From Fulvivirga aurantia (GTDB lineage: Bacteria > Bacteroidota > Bacteroidia > Cytophagales > Cyclobacteriaceae): 13,805 nucleotides of DNA. Under the pieces are notes generated by a model, which saw only the letters and a list, made by a program, of their open reading frames with translations, had not been told where the DNA came from and ran no database searches. This document shows positions 1 to 6,895 of the stretch, piece after piece (position 1 is the stretch's first letter; each line of letters begins with the position of its first letter). Made by a program: the position numbers and the translations under genes. The DNA lies in the NCBI RefSeq assembly GCF_009711475.1, contig NZ_SMMD01000888.1, positions 1 to 13,805 of the forward strand. Reading direction: 5' to 3'.

Positions 1-1
1 G

Positions 2-595
2 GTTGTGTACCTAAAAGAAGTAGTTGAAATGCCTCACTACTGGAAAAAGCATCAAAACTTATTCCTGACAAGTGAACTCGAAGAAGCATTGAGTAAACAG
101 AAAAAGAACAGGTATTATCATATAATTGAAGATACGTTTAAGAGCTATTTTGGAACTGGCCTTGGACAACCCGCCTTTAATTTCAGCGTTTATAACAGCG
201 ATGGTGAACTTGTGAGACTTTCCGATTATCGTGGTAAACTGGTGGTGTTGGATGTGTGGGCCACATGGTGTGGACCGTGCATCAGTAGTAGACCCGATTA
301 CCAGAAAATAGCCGAAAAATACAGTGGCAATGAAAAGATTTCTTTTCTTGCTATCTCAAAAGATGTTAAAAGATATGTCTGGGAGAAATTTCTCCAAAAA
401 AAGGGAAGCTCTACCAACGTTACCGAGTTATACCTACCGTTTGATATGAACGAGCAATTTGATCAGCATTACTTTACAGTATCCATCCCCAGGTACATCT
501 TAATTGACGCCAATGGAAGAATTATAAACGCCAACATTGATGGCCCTTCTATCGCAATGGAAAAAATTATTGAGGACGCACTATCTAAAATTTAG
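2..595 (+). CDS. TlpA-family thiol-disulfide oxidoreductase, 5'-truncated by the window edge
   Basis: This is the C-terminal part of a thioredoxin-fold protein of the TlpA/ResA group, which handles thiol-disulfide exchange, usually in the periplasm. Numbering from the GTG at position 5, residues 55-75 contain the typical lead-in to the fold (GQPAFNF, then LSDYRGK). The redox motif WCGPC has cysteines at 89 and 92, and the cis-proline loop (VSIPRY) has Pro162. The frame is open to the window edge, so the GTG is probably internal. Bacteroidota TlpA proteins often carry a signal peptide and a long N-terminal domain that would lie upstream; residues 1-50, helical and charged, look like the tail of such a domain. 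The stop codon lies 3 bp before the VOC gene, suggesting co-transcription. The fold and active site are clear; the substrate and export signal cannot be seen. Confidence 0.9.
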   Translation, partial: VVYLKEVVEMPHYWKKHQNLFLTSELEEALSKQKKNRYYHIIEDTFKSYFGTGLGQPAFNFSVYNSDGELVRLSDYRGKLVVLDVWATWCGPCISSRPDYQKIAEKYSGNEKISFLAISKDVKRYVWEKFLQKKGSSTNVTELYLPFDMNEQFDQHYFTVSIPRYILIDANGRIINANIDGPSIAMEKIIEDALSKI

Positions 596-598
596 CCC

Positions 599-1012
599 AT
601 GCATAAATTATATAAAACACATTTGCCTGAAGCCTGCTCTACAGTAAACACTTATCTTTTTGTGGAGAAACCAGAGGAGTACATCAAGTTTTTGGTTGAC
701 GGTCTATTTGCAGAAGAAGTTGGTAGAATGACTGATGAGAAATCTGGCGAAATACAAAATGCCCAAATTCAAATAGGTCACTCAAGAATAATGATTTCTC
801 AGGCACGAGGACAGTTTTTAGGTATGAAGACCTCGATGTATTTATACACCAACGATGTTGACCATTTATACGAAAATGCCATTAAGCGCGGAGCCAAAGG
901 CGAGTTTGAGCCGGCTGATATGGATTATGGAGACCGCCAGGCTGGAATCAAAGACCCGGCAGGCAATTACTGGTGGATTTCAAAAAGGTTAGAGACAAAG
1001 GAGTATTATTAG
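599..1012 (+). CDS. VOC (glyoxalase/bleomycin-resistance fold) family protein, PhnB-like
   Basis: This 137-residue protein has the single-chain VOC layout of the PhnB-like subgroup. It has an opening strand with TYLFVEKP (about residues 18-25), a central strand AQIQIG (about 55-60), the LYTNDVDHLY segment (about 82-91), and near the end the hallmark YGDRQAGIKDPAGNYWW (about 110-126). Relatives usually have a His-Ala-Glu triplet in the central strand, where this protein has Asn-Ala-Gln, so metal binding may be altered or absent; that comparison is from memory of the family. The ATG start is 3 bp after the TlpA stop, so the two are probably one transcript. The gene converges on the sulfotransferase gene with 3 bp between stops. 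The fold is clear, but the reaction cannot be assigned: members of this fold include lyases, dioxygenases and antibiotic-binding proteins. Confidence 0.85.
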   Translation: MHKLYKTHLPEACSTVNTYLFVEKPEEYIKFLVDGLFAEEVGRMTDEKSGEIQNAQIQIGHSRIMISQARGQFLGMKTSMYLYTNDVDHLYENAIKRGAKGEFEPADMDYGDRQAGIKDPAGNYWWISKRLETKEYY

Positions 1013-1015
1013 GTT

Positions 1016-1705
1016 TTACTCGGCACCCTGCTTCTGAAGTAATGTAAATAATTGCTGCGGCTCTACATTTATAAACTGCTGTATCTTATCTAACTCTGCT
1101 TTAGGGTCTGATACCAGATTTTCGTAGGTCATTTGCAAAACCGTATGCTCCTTAAATTTCTCATGTATAATGTCGATCATCTCCTTCTGCTCTTTCTCAT
1201 AAGAGCTTAGATCTTCCTCACTTAAGATAATTTTTATTGGCTCTTCTGTGCTTTTGAGCACGCTGCTCCATGCCCCACTCTTCTCTGCCCTCCGCAATGA
1301 AGTAAGCTGCTTTTTCTTGTCGTCTCTGGTGAGGTGAATGATTTTAATGGTTTTATCTTCCACCACTTCATCAAAAGCTACTTTGAATTTGTCTTTGTAC
1401 ATATACTCGTAAAACAACTTCAGGCCTACCGCTTTTATTTTTTTAGACTGCGGACTAAAGGCAAACTCATCTATAGATAGCAACTCTTCTTCGGCCTCCA
1501 CTTTTCTTCTTATAATCTCTCCATGAGAAAGAATGGCGCTGTGTGAGTTTAGGTAGGTGTGTAACATCGTAGACCCCGAGCGTGGAGCACAAACAATAGC
1601 AAATTTTGTAAACTCTTCACTCCTCGAAGTGCTCATCAAGCGCCAAAACCTCTTTCTTTGAACGATCAGCCATGTTTTTAGATATTGCCAAAAATGTTTT
1701 ATCAA
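1016..1705 (-). CDS. PAPS-dependent sulfotransferase family protein
   Basis: The 229-residue protein has the two cofactor-binding signatures of the sulfotransferase fold. The 5'-phosphosulfate loop is at about residues 40-49 (APRSGSTMLH). The 3'-phosphate region is at about 122-140 (IIHLTRDD, then a Ser in LTSLRR). TYENLVSDP at about 193-201 is also typical of bacterial members. The family transfers sulfate from PAPS to carbohydrates or other small acceptors; the acceptor here is unknown. The start used is TTG (1703-1705), since a stop lies 8 codons upstream. An ATG at 1634-1636 would remove 23 basic and aromatic residues and leave the fold intact, so the start is uncertain. The C-terminus ends abruptly shortly after the last predicted helix and may be slightly short for the family. 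The gene follows argJ in the same direction after 97 bp, with its own candidate promoter. Confidence 0.82.
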   Translation of the reverse strand: MIKHFWQYLKTWLIVQRKRFWRLMSTSRSEEFTKFAIVCAPRSGSTMLHTYLNSHSAILSHGEIIRRKVEAEEELLSIDEFAFSPQSKKIKAVGLKLFYEYMYKDKFKVAFDEVVEDKTIKIIHLTRDDKKKQLTSLRRAEKSGAWSSVLKSTEEPIKIILSEEDLSSYEKEQKEMIDIIHEKFKEHTVLQMTYENLVSDPKAELDKIQQFINVEPQQLFTLLQKQGAE

Positions 1706-1775
1706 TGTATTTTGAGTTTTTTCTTCCTATAAAAAAAGTAGCAAACAAGTCATAATTAAAGACCTGAATGCTACT

Positions 1776-1806
1776 CAAATGTAGACTATTTCTATTGTAA
1801 TTCTAA
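1776..1806 (-). promoter_or_regulatory. Candidate Bacteroidota-type promoter for the sulfotransferase gene
   Basis: Read on the minus strand, TACATTTG (1783 down to 1776) is an exact match to the Bacteroidota -7 consensus TAnnTTTG. A TTAG (1806-1803) lies 19 bp upstream of it, at the normal spacing for the TTTG -33 element, with one mismatch. Transcription would begin near 1769, giving a leader of about 60 bases before the TTG start. The -33 element overlaps the argJ stop codon. This suggests that the sulfotransferase can be expressed separately from the arginine operon. It is a motif match only. Confidence 0.45.
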
Positions 1807-3014
1807 GTGGTGTACACTGAGTTGAACATCACATAGTCAGTAGTAAGATCAGAACCCCAACCTACTGATTTTGCTTTACCGTTGTTAAGATCCAGGGTAA
1901 CTTTGAGCTGAGAGTGTCGCAATATTCTTTTCATATTATTGCGGTCAAACTCCTGAGGAACTCCTTGCTCAAGCACTTTGAGCGTTTCTTTATCGCTGCC
2001 CAGGTACAAATCTGATTTTTCAAAATTGAAAGGCACACCTGCATTACCAGCGGCACACATCACTCGGCCCCAGTTGGGGTCTCTACCAAACATGGCAGTT
2101 TTTACTAAGGTAGAATCAGAGATTTCCCTTATCAACTTACGACCTGTTTCTTCATCAGGTGCATTCACAACCTCATAAGTAATAAATTTAGAACAACCCT
2201 CACCGTCTGATACAATCAGCTGGGCAAGGTGCATCATTATTTCTTCGAGCCTTTTCTTAAACTCCTGATACCCAGGATCTTTTTTTGTCTTTAATTCCGT
2301 ATTCTTGGCCATGCCGTTGCACATAACAGCCACCATATCATTGGTTGATGTATCACCATCTACCGTGATCATGTTAAACGATTTATTCACAGCTTCCTTT
2401 ACCGTTTTGTCAAGCAACTTAGGGTCTATGGCTACATCACAGACGATAAATGCCAACATGGTGCCCATATTAGGGTGTATCATACCAGATCCTTTGGCTA
2501 TTCCCGCAAGGTTGATCTCTACATCATCAATTTCAAACTCGATATGACCTTCTTTGGGAAAAGTATCGGTAGTAAGTATGGCATTAGCCGCAAAAGAACC
2601 GGCATTTGATTTATTCGAAAGCTTGGTGATATTTTCTCTAATACCGGAGACAACATCTTCTGTGGGGAATGGCTCACCAATAAGTCCTGTTGAGGCTACT
2701 AAAACAAGACTTTCGTCTATGCCTAGCTCTTCGGCAGTAGCTTTAATCATGGCTTCAGCGCCTTCTTTACCTTGCTGACCTGTACATGCATTAGCATTTC
2801 CTGCATTCACAACTATGGCCTGTGCTTTGCCATTTTTAATTTGTTTTTTAGAAGCCTTTATCGGCTCAGCCACTAACTGATTTTTGGTAAAAGTAGCAGC
2901 AGCAGATGCCGGAACTTCAGAATATATCAACGCCAGGTCTCTTCTCATAGATTTTATACCAGTATGAGCCCCCCAGCAGGTTATTCCTCTTACACTCGTT
3001 AAATTCTTTATCAT
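1803..3014 (-). CDS. argJ: Glutamate N-acetyltransferase / ornithine acetyltransferase ArgJ
   Basis: ArgJ moves the acetyl group from N-acetylornithine to glutamate, releasing ornithine and regenerating N-acetylglutamate; some members also use acetyl-CoA. The protein is 403 residues, normal for the family. It is an Ntn-type self-cleaving enzyme. The conserved KGSGMIHPN leads to Gly-Thr-Met-Leu, where Thr185 should become the N-terminal nucleophile of the beta chain after cleavage at the 184/185 bond. Also visible are VVNAGNANACTG (about 68-79) and VASTGLIGEP (about 106-115), the region of the oxyanion hole. It is the last gene of the argB-argD-argC-argJ operon, 25 bp after argC, with an ATG start. 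Whether it is bifunctional cannot be judged from sequence alone. Its presence argues that this cluster works with acetylated rather than succinylated intermediates. Confidence 0.96.
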   Translation of the reverse strand: MIKNLTSVRGITCWGAHTGIKSMRRDLALIYSEVPASAAATFTKNQLVAEPIKASKKQIKNGKAQAIVVNAGNANACTGQQGKEGAEAMIKATAEELGIDESLVLVASTGLIGEPFPTEDVVSGIRENITKLSNKSNAGSFAANAILTTDTFPKEGHIEFEIDDVEINLAGIAKGSGMIHPNMGTMLAFIVCDVAIDPKLLDKTVKEAVNKSFNMITVDGDTSTNDMVAVMCNGMAKNTELKTKKDPGYQEFKKRLEEIMMHLAQLIVSDGEGCSKFITYEVVNAPDEETGRKLIREISDSTLVKTAMFGRDPNWGRVMCAAGNAGVPFNFEKSDLYLGSDKETLKVLEQGVPQEFDRNNMKRILRHSQLKVTLDLNNGKAKSVGWGSDLTTDYVMFNSVYTT

Positions 3015-3039
3015 CGATTTGGTTGTTTTAAGTTTTGGC

Positions 3040-4074
3040 TTATGGATTTAATGGTATTTGATTGAGACCAGTATTTTCGGGCCAGTCAAACAGTAAATTC
3101 ATATTTTGCACAGCTTGTCCTGCTGCACCTTTTACCAGATTATCAATAGCACTGATCGTGATTATATTATTTGTGCGCTCGTCATAAGTGACATAAATAT
3201 CGCAGTAGTTGGTACCTCTTACATCTTTGAGTGTAGGTGGTGCATCTACTATTCTTATAAATGGCTCGCCACTATAAAAATCCTTGTACCTATCCTGTAA
3301 ATTACTTAGATCAACTCCTGCTTTAGGCTTAGTGTAGATAGTTGAGATAATCCCTCTATCGACCGGCAATAGATGCGGTGTGAACTGAACGACCGCTCCT
3401 CCATTATTGAGTCTATTCATTACGCCTTCAATTTCTATCGTATGCCTGTGAGTTGTTACTCCGTAAGCTTTGAAATTGTCATTTGCGTTAGGGAAATGAG
3501 TTACTTCCTTAGCTTTGATTCCTGCACCGGTCACTCCTGTTTTGGAGTCAACGATCATGCTGTTCTCAATGATATCACCTGCTCTCAAAGGAGCCAGGCC
3601 TAAGATCGCACAGGTAGGAAAACAACCAGGATTAGCAATTAATTTTTTGTCTTTGATCTCATCTCTAAATAGCTCTGGTATGCCATAACCGGCATTTTCA
3701 AAGCCTTCTTTAAACACATGTTTTTTCTTATACCACTCCTCATAAATCTCAGGTGAGTCAAGTCTAAAATCACCAGATAAGTCTACAATCGGGTATTTAG
3801 CATCAGCGTGATCTTTTACAAAATCCATAGAAACGCCATGTGGAAGTGCTAGAAACACAAGGTCTAGTTCATGGTCATCGATATTTTTTATAGAGCTTAA
3901 CTCCAGCTCCACAATGCCTCTGAAAAAACCATGCACGTCAGAAAATTTCTCTCCTTTTCTACTTTCTGAAGTAATAGCTGTTATTTCAACTTCCGGGTGA
4001 TGGTGAAGTATTCTTACTAGTTCTGAGCCGGTATACCCTGTAGCGCCAACAATTCCTATTTTCTTCTTACCCAT
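3040..4074 (-). CDS. argC: N-acetyl-gamma-glutamyl-phosphate reductase ArgC
   Basis: ArgC reduces N-acyl-glutamyl phosphate to the semialdehyde using NADPH, the third step of ornithine synthesis in the cytoplasm. The 344-residue protein begins with the Rossmann motif GIVGATGYTGSEL (residues 7-19). The catalytic Cys151 is in NPGCFPT, and a general-base histidine lies in THRHT (His209 or His211). FLALPHG (about 74-80) and VDLSGDFRL (about 97-105) are standard family segments. The length fits the type 1 enzyme. Its ATG lies inside the last codons of argD (8-bp overlap), so translation is probably coupled. It is preceded by an unusually strong Shine-Dalgarno sequence, annotated separately. Confidence 0.97.
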   Translation of the reverse strand: MGKKKIGIVGATGYTGSELVRILHHHPEVEITAITSESRKGEKFSDVHGFFRGIVELELSSIKNIDDHELDLVFLALPHGVSMDFVKDHADAKYPIVDLSGDFRLDSPEIYEEWYKKKHVFKEGFENAGYGIPELFRDEIKDKKLIANPGCFPTCAILGLAPLRAGDIIENSMIVDSKTGVTGAGIKAKEVTHFPNANDNFKAYGVTTHRHTIEIEGVMNRLNNGGAVVQFTPHLLPVDRGIISTIYTKPKAGVDLSNLQDRYKDFYSGEPFIRIVDAPPTLKDVRGTNYCDIYVTYDERTNNIITISAIDNLVKGAAGQAVQNMNLLFDWPENTGLNQIPLNP

Positions 4075-5260
4075 TGCTCACCTCCTTTACAGATGCTGCA
4101 ATGACTTCTACTACTTTATCTATTTCTTTTTCTGTGATCACCAATGGAGGAACAAGCCTCAACACATTATTTGCGGTAGCATTGGCAATTACTTTGTGCT
4201 CAAGAATTTTGGCAACCAAAGGCTTTGTTTCAAAAGAAAACACTGCGCCTATCATTAAACCTAAGCCTCTTACCTCTTCTAAATGAGGCAAAGCAGCATT
4301 AAGTATTTTGTCTTTAAAGTATCTTCCTTTCTCTTCTACTTCCTTCAAAAAAGTAGGATTACTGATCAGGTCGATAGTGGCCAGTGAAGCAGCGCAAGCC
4401 AGAGGATTACCTCCGAATGTTGTGCCATGATCGCCATAATTGATGGCATCATCTACTTTTTGCTTGCATAAAATAGCACCTATAGGCATTCCTCCACCCA
4501 GGCCTTTTGCAAGAGTCATAATATCAGGCTCTACACCATAATGTTCTTTGGCAAAGAGTTTACCCGTACGGCCGATGCCGCATTGTATTTCATCAAAAAT
4601 GAGAGCAATATGTTCTTTATCGCATATTTCTCTCAATTCTTTTAAATAAGCTTTTTCAGCCACATGTATACCTCCTTCGCCTTGTACAGGTTCGAGTATA
4701 ATTGCCGCTGTATTCGGATTGATGGCTGCTTTTACAGCTTCTATGTCATTAAAATCTATTTGTTGAAAGCCCTCAGGCATAGGACCAAAACCATCTTGCA
4801 TAGTTTTCTTACCCATGGCTATGGTGGCTAGTGTGCGACCGTGAAAGCTATTTGTCATGGCAATAACCTCTCCTGCCTTTCCTTTACTCCTCGCAAATTT
4901 TCGAGCGAGTTTTATTGCTCCTTCTACCGACTCTGCCCCGCTGTTGGTAAAGAATACACGATCCATATTCGAAAGTGTACACAGCTTTTTAGCGAGTTCG
5001 GTCTGTGGTTTGCTCACAAAGAAGTTTGAGATGTGTACCAGCTGCCCGGCCTGCTCTCTGATGGCTTTGGTCACTTCCGGGTGACAATGCCCGAGATTAC
5101 ACACGGCTATTCCGGCCAGAGCATCGATATATTCGTTACCCTCTACATCCCACAAGCGAGACCCTTCGCCTTTCTCAAAAGCAATTGGGTATCTTTTAAA
5201 CGTTTGTAAATAGTATTCTTGATCTAATTTGTTAAGTGATGCGTTACTTGACGCTTCCAT
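4067..5260 (-). CDS. argD: Acetylornithine aminotransferase ArgD (class III, PLP-dependent)
   Basis: ArgD transaminates N-acyl-glutamate semialdehyde with glutamate to give N-acyl-ornithine; related enzymes also act in lysine synthesis. The 397-residue protein has the class III aminotransferase signature: Asp223 in IFDEIQCGIGRTG, which contacts the pyridine nitrogen, and Lys252 in LAKGLGGGMPIG, which forms the Schiff base with PLP. A phosphate-binding NSGAE motif is at about 106-110, SFHGRT at about 138-143 and EPVQGEGG at about 190-197. The ATG start is 3 bp after the argB stop, and the end overlaps argC. It could equally serve succinylornithine, since acyl-group choice is not readable from these motifs. 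Confidence 0.95.
   Translation of the reverse strand: MEASSNASLNKLDQEYYLQTFKRYPIAFEKGEGSRLWDVEGNEYIDALAGIAVCNLGHCHPEVTKAIREQAGQLVHISNFFVSKPQTELAKKLCTLSNMDRVFFTNSGAESVEGAIKLARKFARSKGKAGEVIAMTNSFHGRTLATIAMGKKTMQDGFGPMPEGFQQIDFNDIEAVKAAINPNTAAIILEPVQGEGGIHVAEKAYLKELREICDKEHIALIFDEIQCGIGRTGKLFAKEHYGVEPDIMTLAKGLGGGMPIGAILCKQKVDDAINYGDHGTTFGGNPLACAASLATIDLISNPTFLKEVEEKGRYFKDKILNAALPHLEEVRGLGLMIGAVFSFETKPLVAKILEHKVIANATANNVLRLVPPLVITEKEIDKVVEVIAASVKEVSNG
4078..4088 (-). promoter_or_regulatory. Strong Shine-Dalgarno sequence before argC, inside the end of argD
   Basis: On the minus strand the sequence is AAAGGAGGTGA, ten of whose bases match an extended anti-Shine-Dalgarno complement. GGAGG (4085-4081) sits 6 bases before the argC ATG, an ideal spacing. 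It also encodes the last argD codons (Lys-Glu-Val-Ser region). The other start sites in the window that I checked (argB, argD, argJ, trxA, the exported-protein gene, the response regulator, the kinase, ppa) have no comparable motif. It may be a real reinitiation signal for argC or a coincidence of the coding sequence. Confidence 0.6.
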
Positions 5261-5263
5261 ATA

Positions 5264-6103
5264 TTATTTTTTGATTGTTGTTCCTATTTGTTTGTCATTG
5301 TCTACTAAAGCAAGTATTTGTTCTGGCTTCTTACCATTTAAAATCACAGCTTTACCCGCTCCGGTTTCTACAGCCAGTTTACAGGCATCTACTTTGGGTA
5401 TCATACCTCCTATGATTACGCCTTGCCCTAGTAAAGTCGTTATTTTATCCATTTCCAAGTTTTTGATCAAACTATCAGGATTTTTGATATCCTCCATCAG
5501 TCCATCTACATCGGTAAGCACGCCAAAGACCGAGGCCTTCAGGTGCCCGGCAACACTTCCGGCAAAGAGATCGGCATTAATATTATAGCTATTTCCTTTT
5601 TCGTCACTCGCTATACAGGTGATTACCGGAATAAAATCATTTTCCAAAAGCGTGTAGATCAACTTGGTATCAATACACTTAACCTTACCTACCTGTCCCA
5701 AGCTTATTTTTTTTAGCTCATCTCCTACTGTTTCCTCATGATATAGTTTTTCGGCAGTCGCAATTTTACCATCACGGCCAGACAATCCCACGGCTGTATA
5801 ACCCAACGTGTTTATAATGTTTACCACTTTACCATTCACCTGACCTTTCAGGGCCATTTCTACATATTTCAATGCCTCTGGAGTGGTTTTTCTTTGCCCT
5901 CCAATAAACTCACTTTCAATTTGTGCCACATCCAGCGTCTCTTGTATAAAGGGACCACCACCATGCACTATAACTACAGCATACCCTTTTTCTTTCAGTG
6001 CACATACATTTTTCAATACATCATATTGTATGTCTTCTGAAACCATGGCATTGCCACCATATTTTACAACTACTATCGGTTTGCTATTACTTTTTTCAGT
6101 CAT
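5264..6103 (-). CDS. argB: N-acetylglutamate kinase ArgB
   Basis: ArgB phosphorylates the gamma-carboxylate of N-acyl-glutamate with ATP. The 279-residue protein has the amino-acid-kinase fold. It shows VVKYGGNAM (about residues 12-20) with the phosphate-contacting Lys and Gly pair, VIVHGGGP with the second glycine loop (about 44-51), AVGLSGRDG (about 104-112), the NADLFAG segment before the nucleotide site, and GVIIGGMIPK near the C-terminus. The usual GLRVTD acyl-substrate loop reads GGQRKTT here, which keeps the arginine but changes its neighbours; this variant could reflect lineage or substrate preference. There is no N-terminal arginine-sensing helix of the kind seen in arginine-inhibited hexameric enzymes, since the fold starts within about 10 residues of the ATG. 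It is the first gene of the minus-strand operon. Confidence 0.94.
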   Translation of the reverse strand: MTEKSNSKPIVVVKYGGNAMVSEDIQYDVLKNVCALKEKGYAVVIVHGGGPFIQETLDVAQIESEFIGGQRKTTPEALKYVEMALKGQVNGKVVNIINTLGYTAVGLSGRDGKIATAEKLYHEETVGDELKKISLGQVGKVKCIDTKLIYTLLENDFIPVITCIASDEKGNSYNINADLFAGSVAGHLKASVFGVLTDVDGLMEDIKNPDSLIKNLEMDKITTLLGQGVIIGGMIPKVDACKLAVETGAGKAVILNGKKPEQILALVDNDKQIGTTIKK

Positions 6104-6403
6104 ATTTTACCCTTAAGGGTTATTGAAGTTTGTTTATTTAATTTGCTTTAATAGTATTTAAACAGATAGGTGTGGCAATTGTTCCTCAATAATTGGATTT
6201 CAAATTTGCTCATTGATAATCACTGAGATAGAGCTCTGATTGACCCATGTTTGTAAACAATTAAGGGCTTGAATTCATTATAACTGTCACCTATGAGACG
6301 ATCGATAATAATTATGGCAAAGGCGGTTTACTCTAGGAACGAAAAAACAGTATATTTGCGTTGATCAATAGAACTTTATAAGTAGAATTTTAAATATAGA
6401 ATA
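6104..6403. other. 300-bp divergent intergenic region between argB and trxA
   Basis: This AT-rich region must hold the promoters for the arginine operon (-) and trxA (+). The trxA promoter is clear and annotated separately. I found no exact TAnnTTTG box on the minus strand, so the argB promoter remains unidentified. Two small dyads are present: ACCCTTAAGGGT at 6109-6120, a perfect 12-bp palindrome starting 6 bp upstream of the argB ATG, and TGTTT-gt-AAACA at 6248-6259. Either could be an operator. I saw no open reading frame with protein-like content, no tRNA and no riboswitch fold that I could recognise. Confidence 0.6.
6327..6358 (+). promoter_or_regulatory. Bacteroidota-type promoter for trxA
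   Basis: TATATTTG at 6351-6358 is an exact TAnnTTTG -7 element. TTTA at 6327-6330 lies 20 bp upstream, at the expected place for the TTTG -33 element, with one mismatch. Transcription would start near 6365, leaving a leader of about 40 bases that is A/T-rich and lacks a Shine-Dalgarno sequence, as is normal for the phylum. Confidence 0.65.
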
Positions 6404-6727
6404 ATGAGCAAAGCGATAGAAATAACAGACGCTAACTTTGAAGAGATCATAAATAGTGACAAACCTGTATTGGTAGATTTTTGGGCAGAGTGGTGTGGCC
6501 CATGTAAAATGATCGGACCAGTAGTAGAAGAACTAGCTGGCGATTATGATGGCAAAGCCGTAATTGGCAAAGTAAACGTTGACGAAAACCCTAACGTTTC
6601 TGCTAAGTTTGGAATCAGAAGCATCCCTACCTTACTTGTTTTTAAAGGTGGTGAAATCGTAGACAAGCAAGTGGGTGCAGTACCTAAAGGTGTGCTTTCA
6701 CAAAAGCTTGACGCGCAGATGGCGTAA
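6404..6727 (+). CDS. trxA: Thioredoxin
   Basis: This is a classical 107-residue cytoplasmic thioredoxin, the general disulfide reductant regenerated by thioredoxin reductase. The active site is WCGPC with Cys31 and Cys34. The buried Asp25 precedes the second strand's FWA motif, and the cis-proline is Pro75 in RSIPTLLVF. The glycine-containing end of the fold (FKGGEIV, then VGAVPKG) is intact. There is no signal peptide. The gene is flanked by its own promoter and a good intrinsic terminator, so it is probably monocistronic. It is unrelated in position and type to the longer TlpA-like protein at the left edge. Confidence 0.97.
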   Translation: MSKAIEITDANFEEIINSDKPVLVDFWAEWCGPCKMIGPVVEELAGDYDGKAVIGKVNVDENPNVSAKFGIRSIPTLLVFKGGEIVDKQVGAVPKGVLSQKLDAQMA

Positions 6728-6757
6728 GTAATCAAAATATAGAAACCATAATTAAAG

Positions 6758-6786
6758 ACCTTCTCTTTATCAGGGAAGGTTTTTTT
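6758..6786 (+). terminator. Intrinsic terminator after trxA
   Basis: ACCTTC (6758-6763) pairs with GAAGGT (6775-6780) around an 11-base loop and runs straight into seven T residues (6780-6786). Upstream A residues can extend pairing with the T tract. It is 30 bp beyond the trxA stop codon. Confidence 0.8.
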
Positions 6787-6895
6787 GTGCTTTGTCTGCA
6801 AGGTTTACCCCCCCTAAAAGACCGTATATCATCAAACTGGCATATCTGTTGCTAATAGCCCCTATATTAAACATTCAACTCTAAACAACTTTGAA

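Noticed and set aside
5229..5588. 119-codon open frame on the + strand across the argB/argD junction
   Set aside because: It is the antisense of two conserved enzymes, with low-complexity Ser/Leu-rich content and no recognisable motif.
6268..6284. TTGAATTCATTATAA, resembling half of an ARG box
   Set aside because: The TGAAT and ATTCA halves overlap and are not spaced as in a true ArgR site, and no second box is present; AT-rich chance match.
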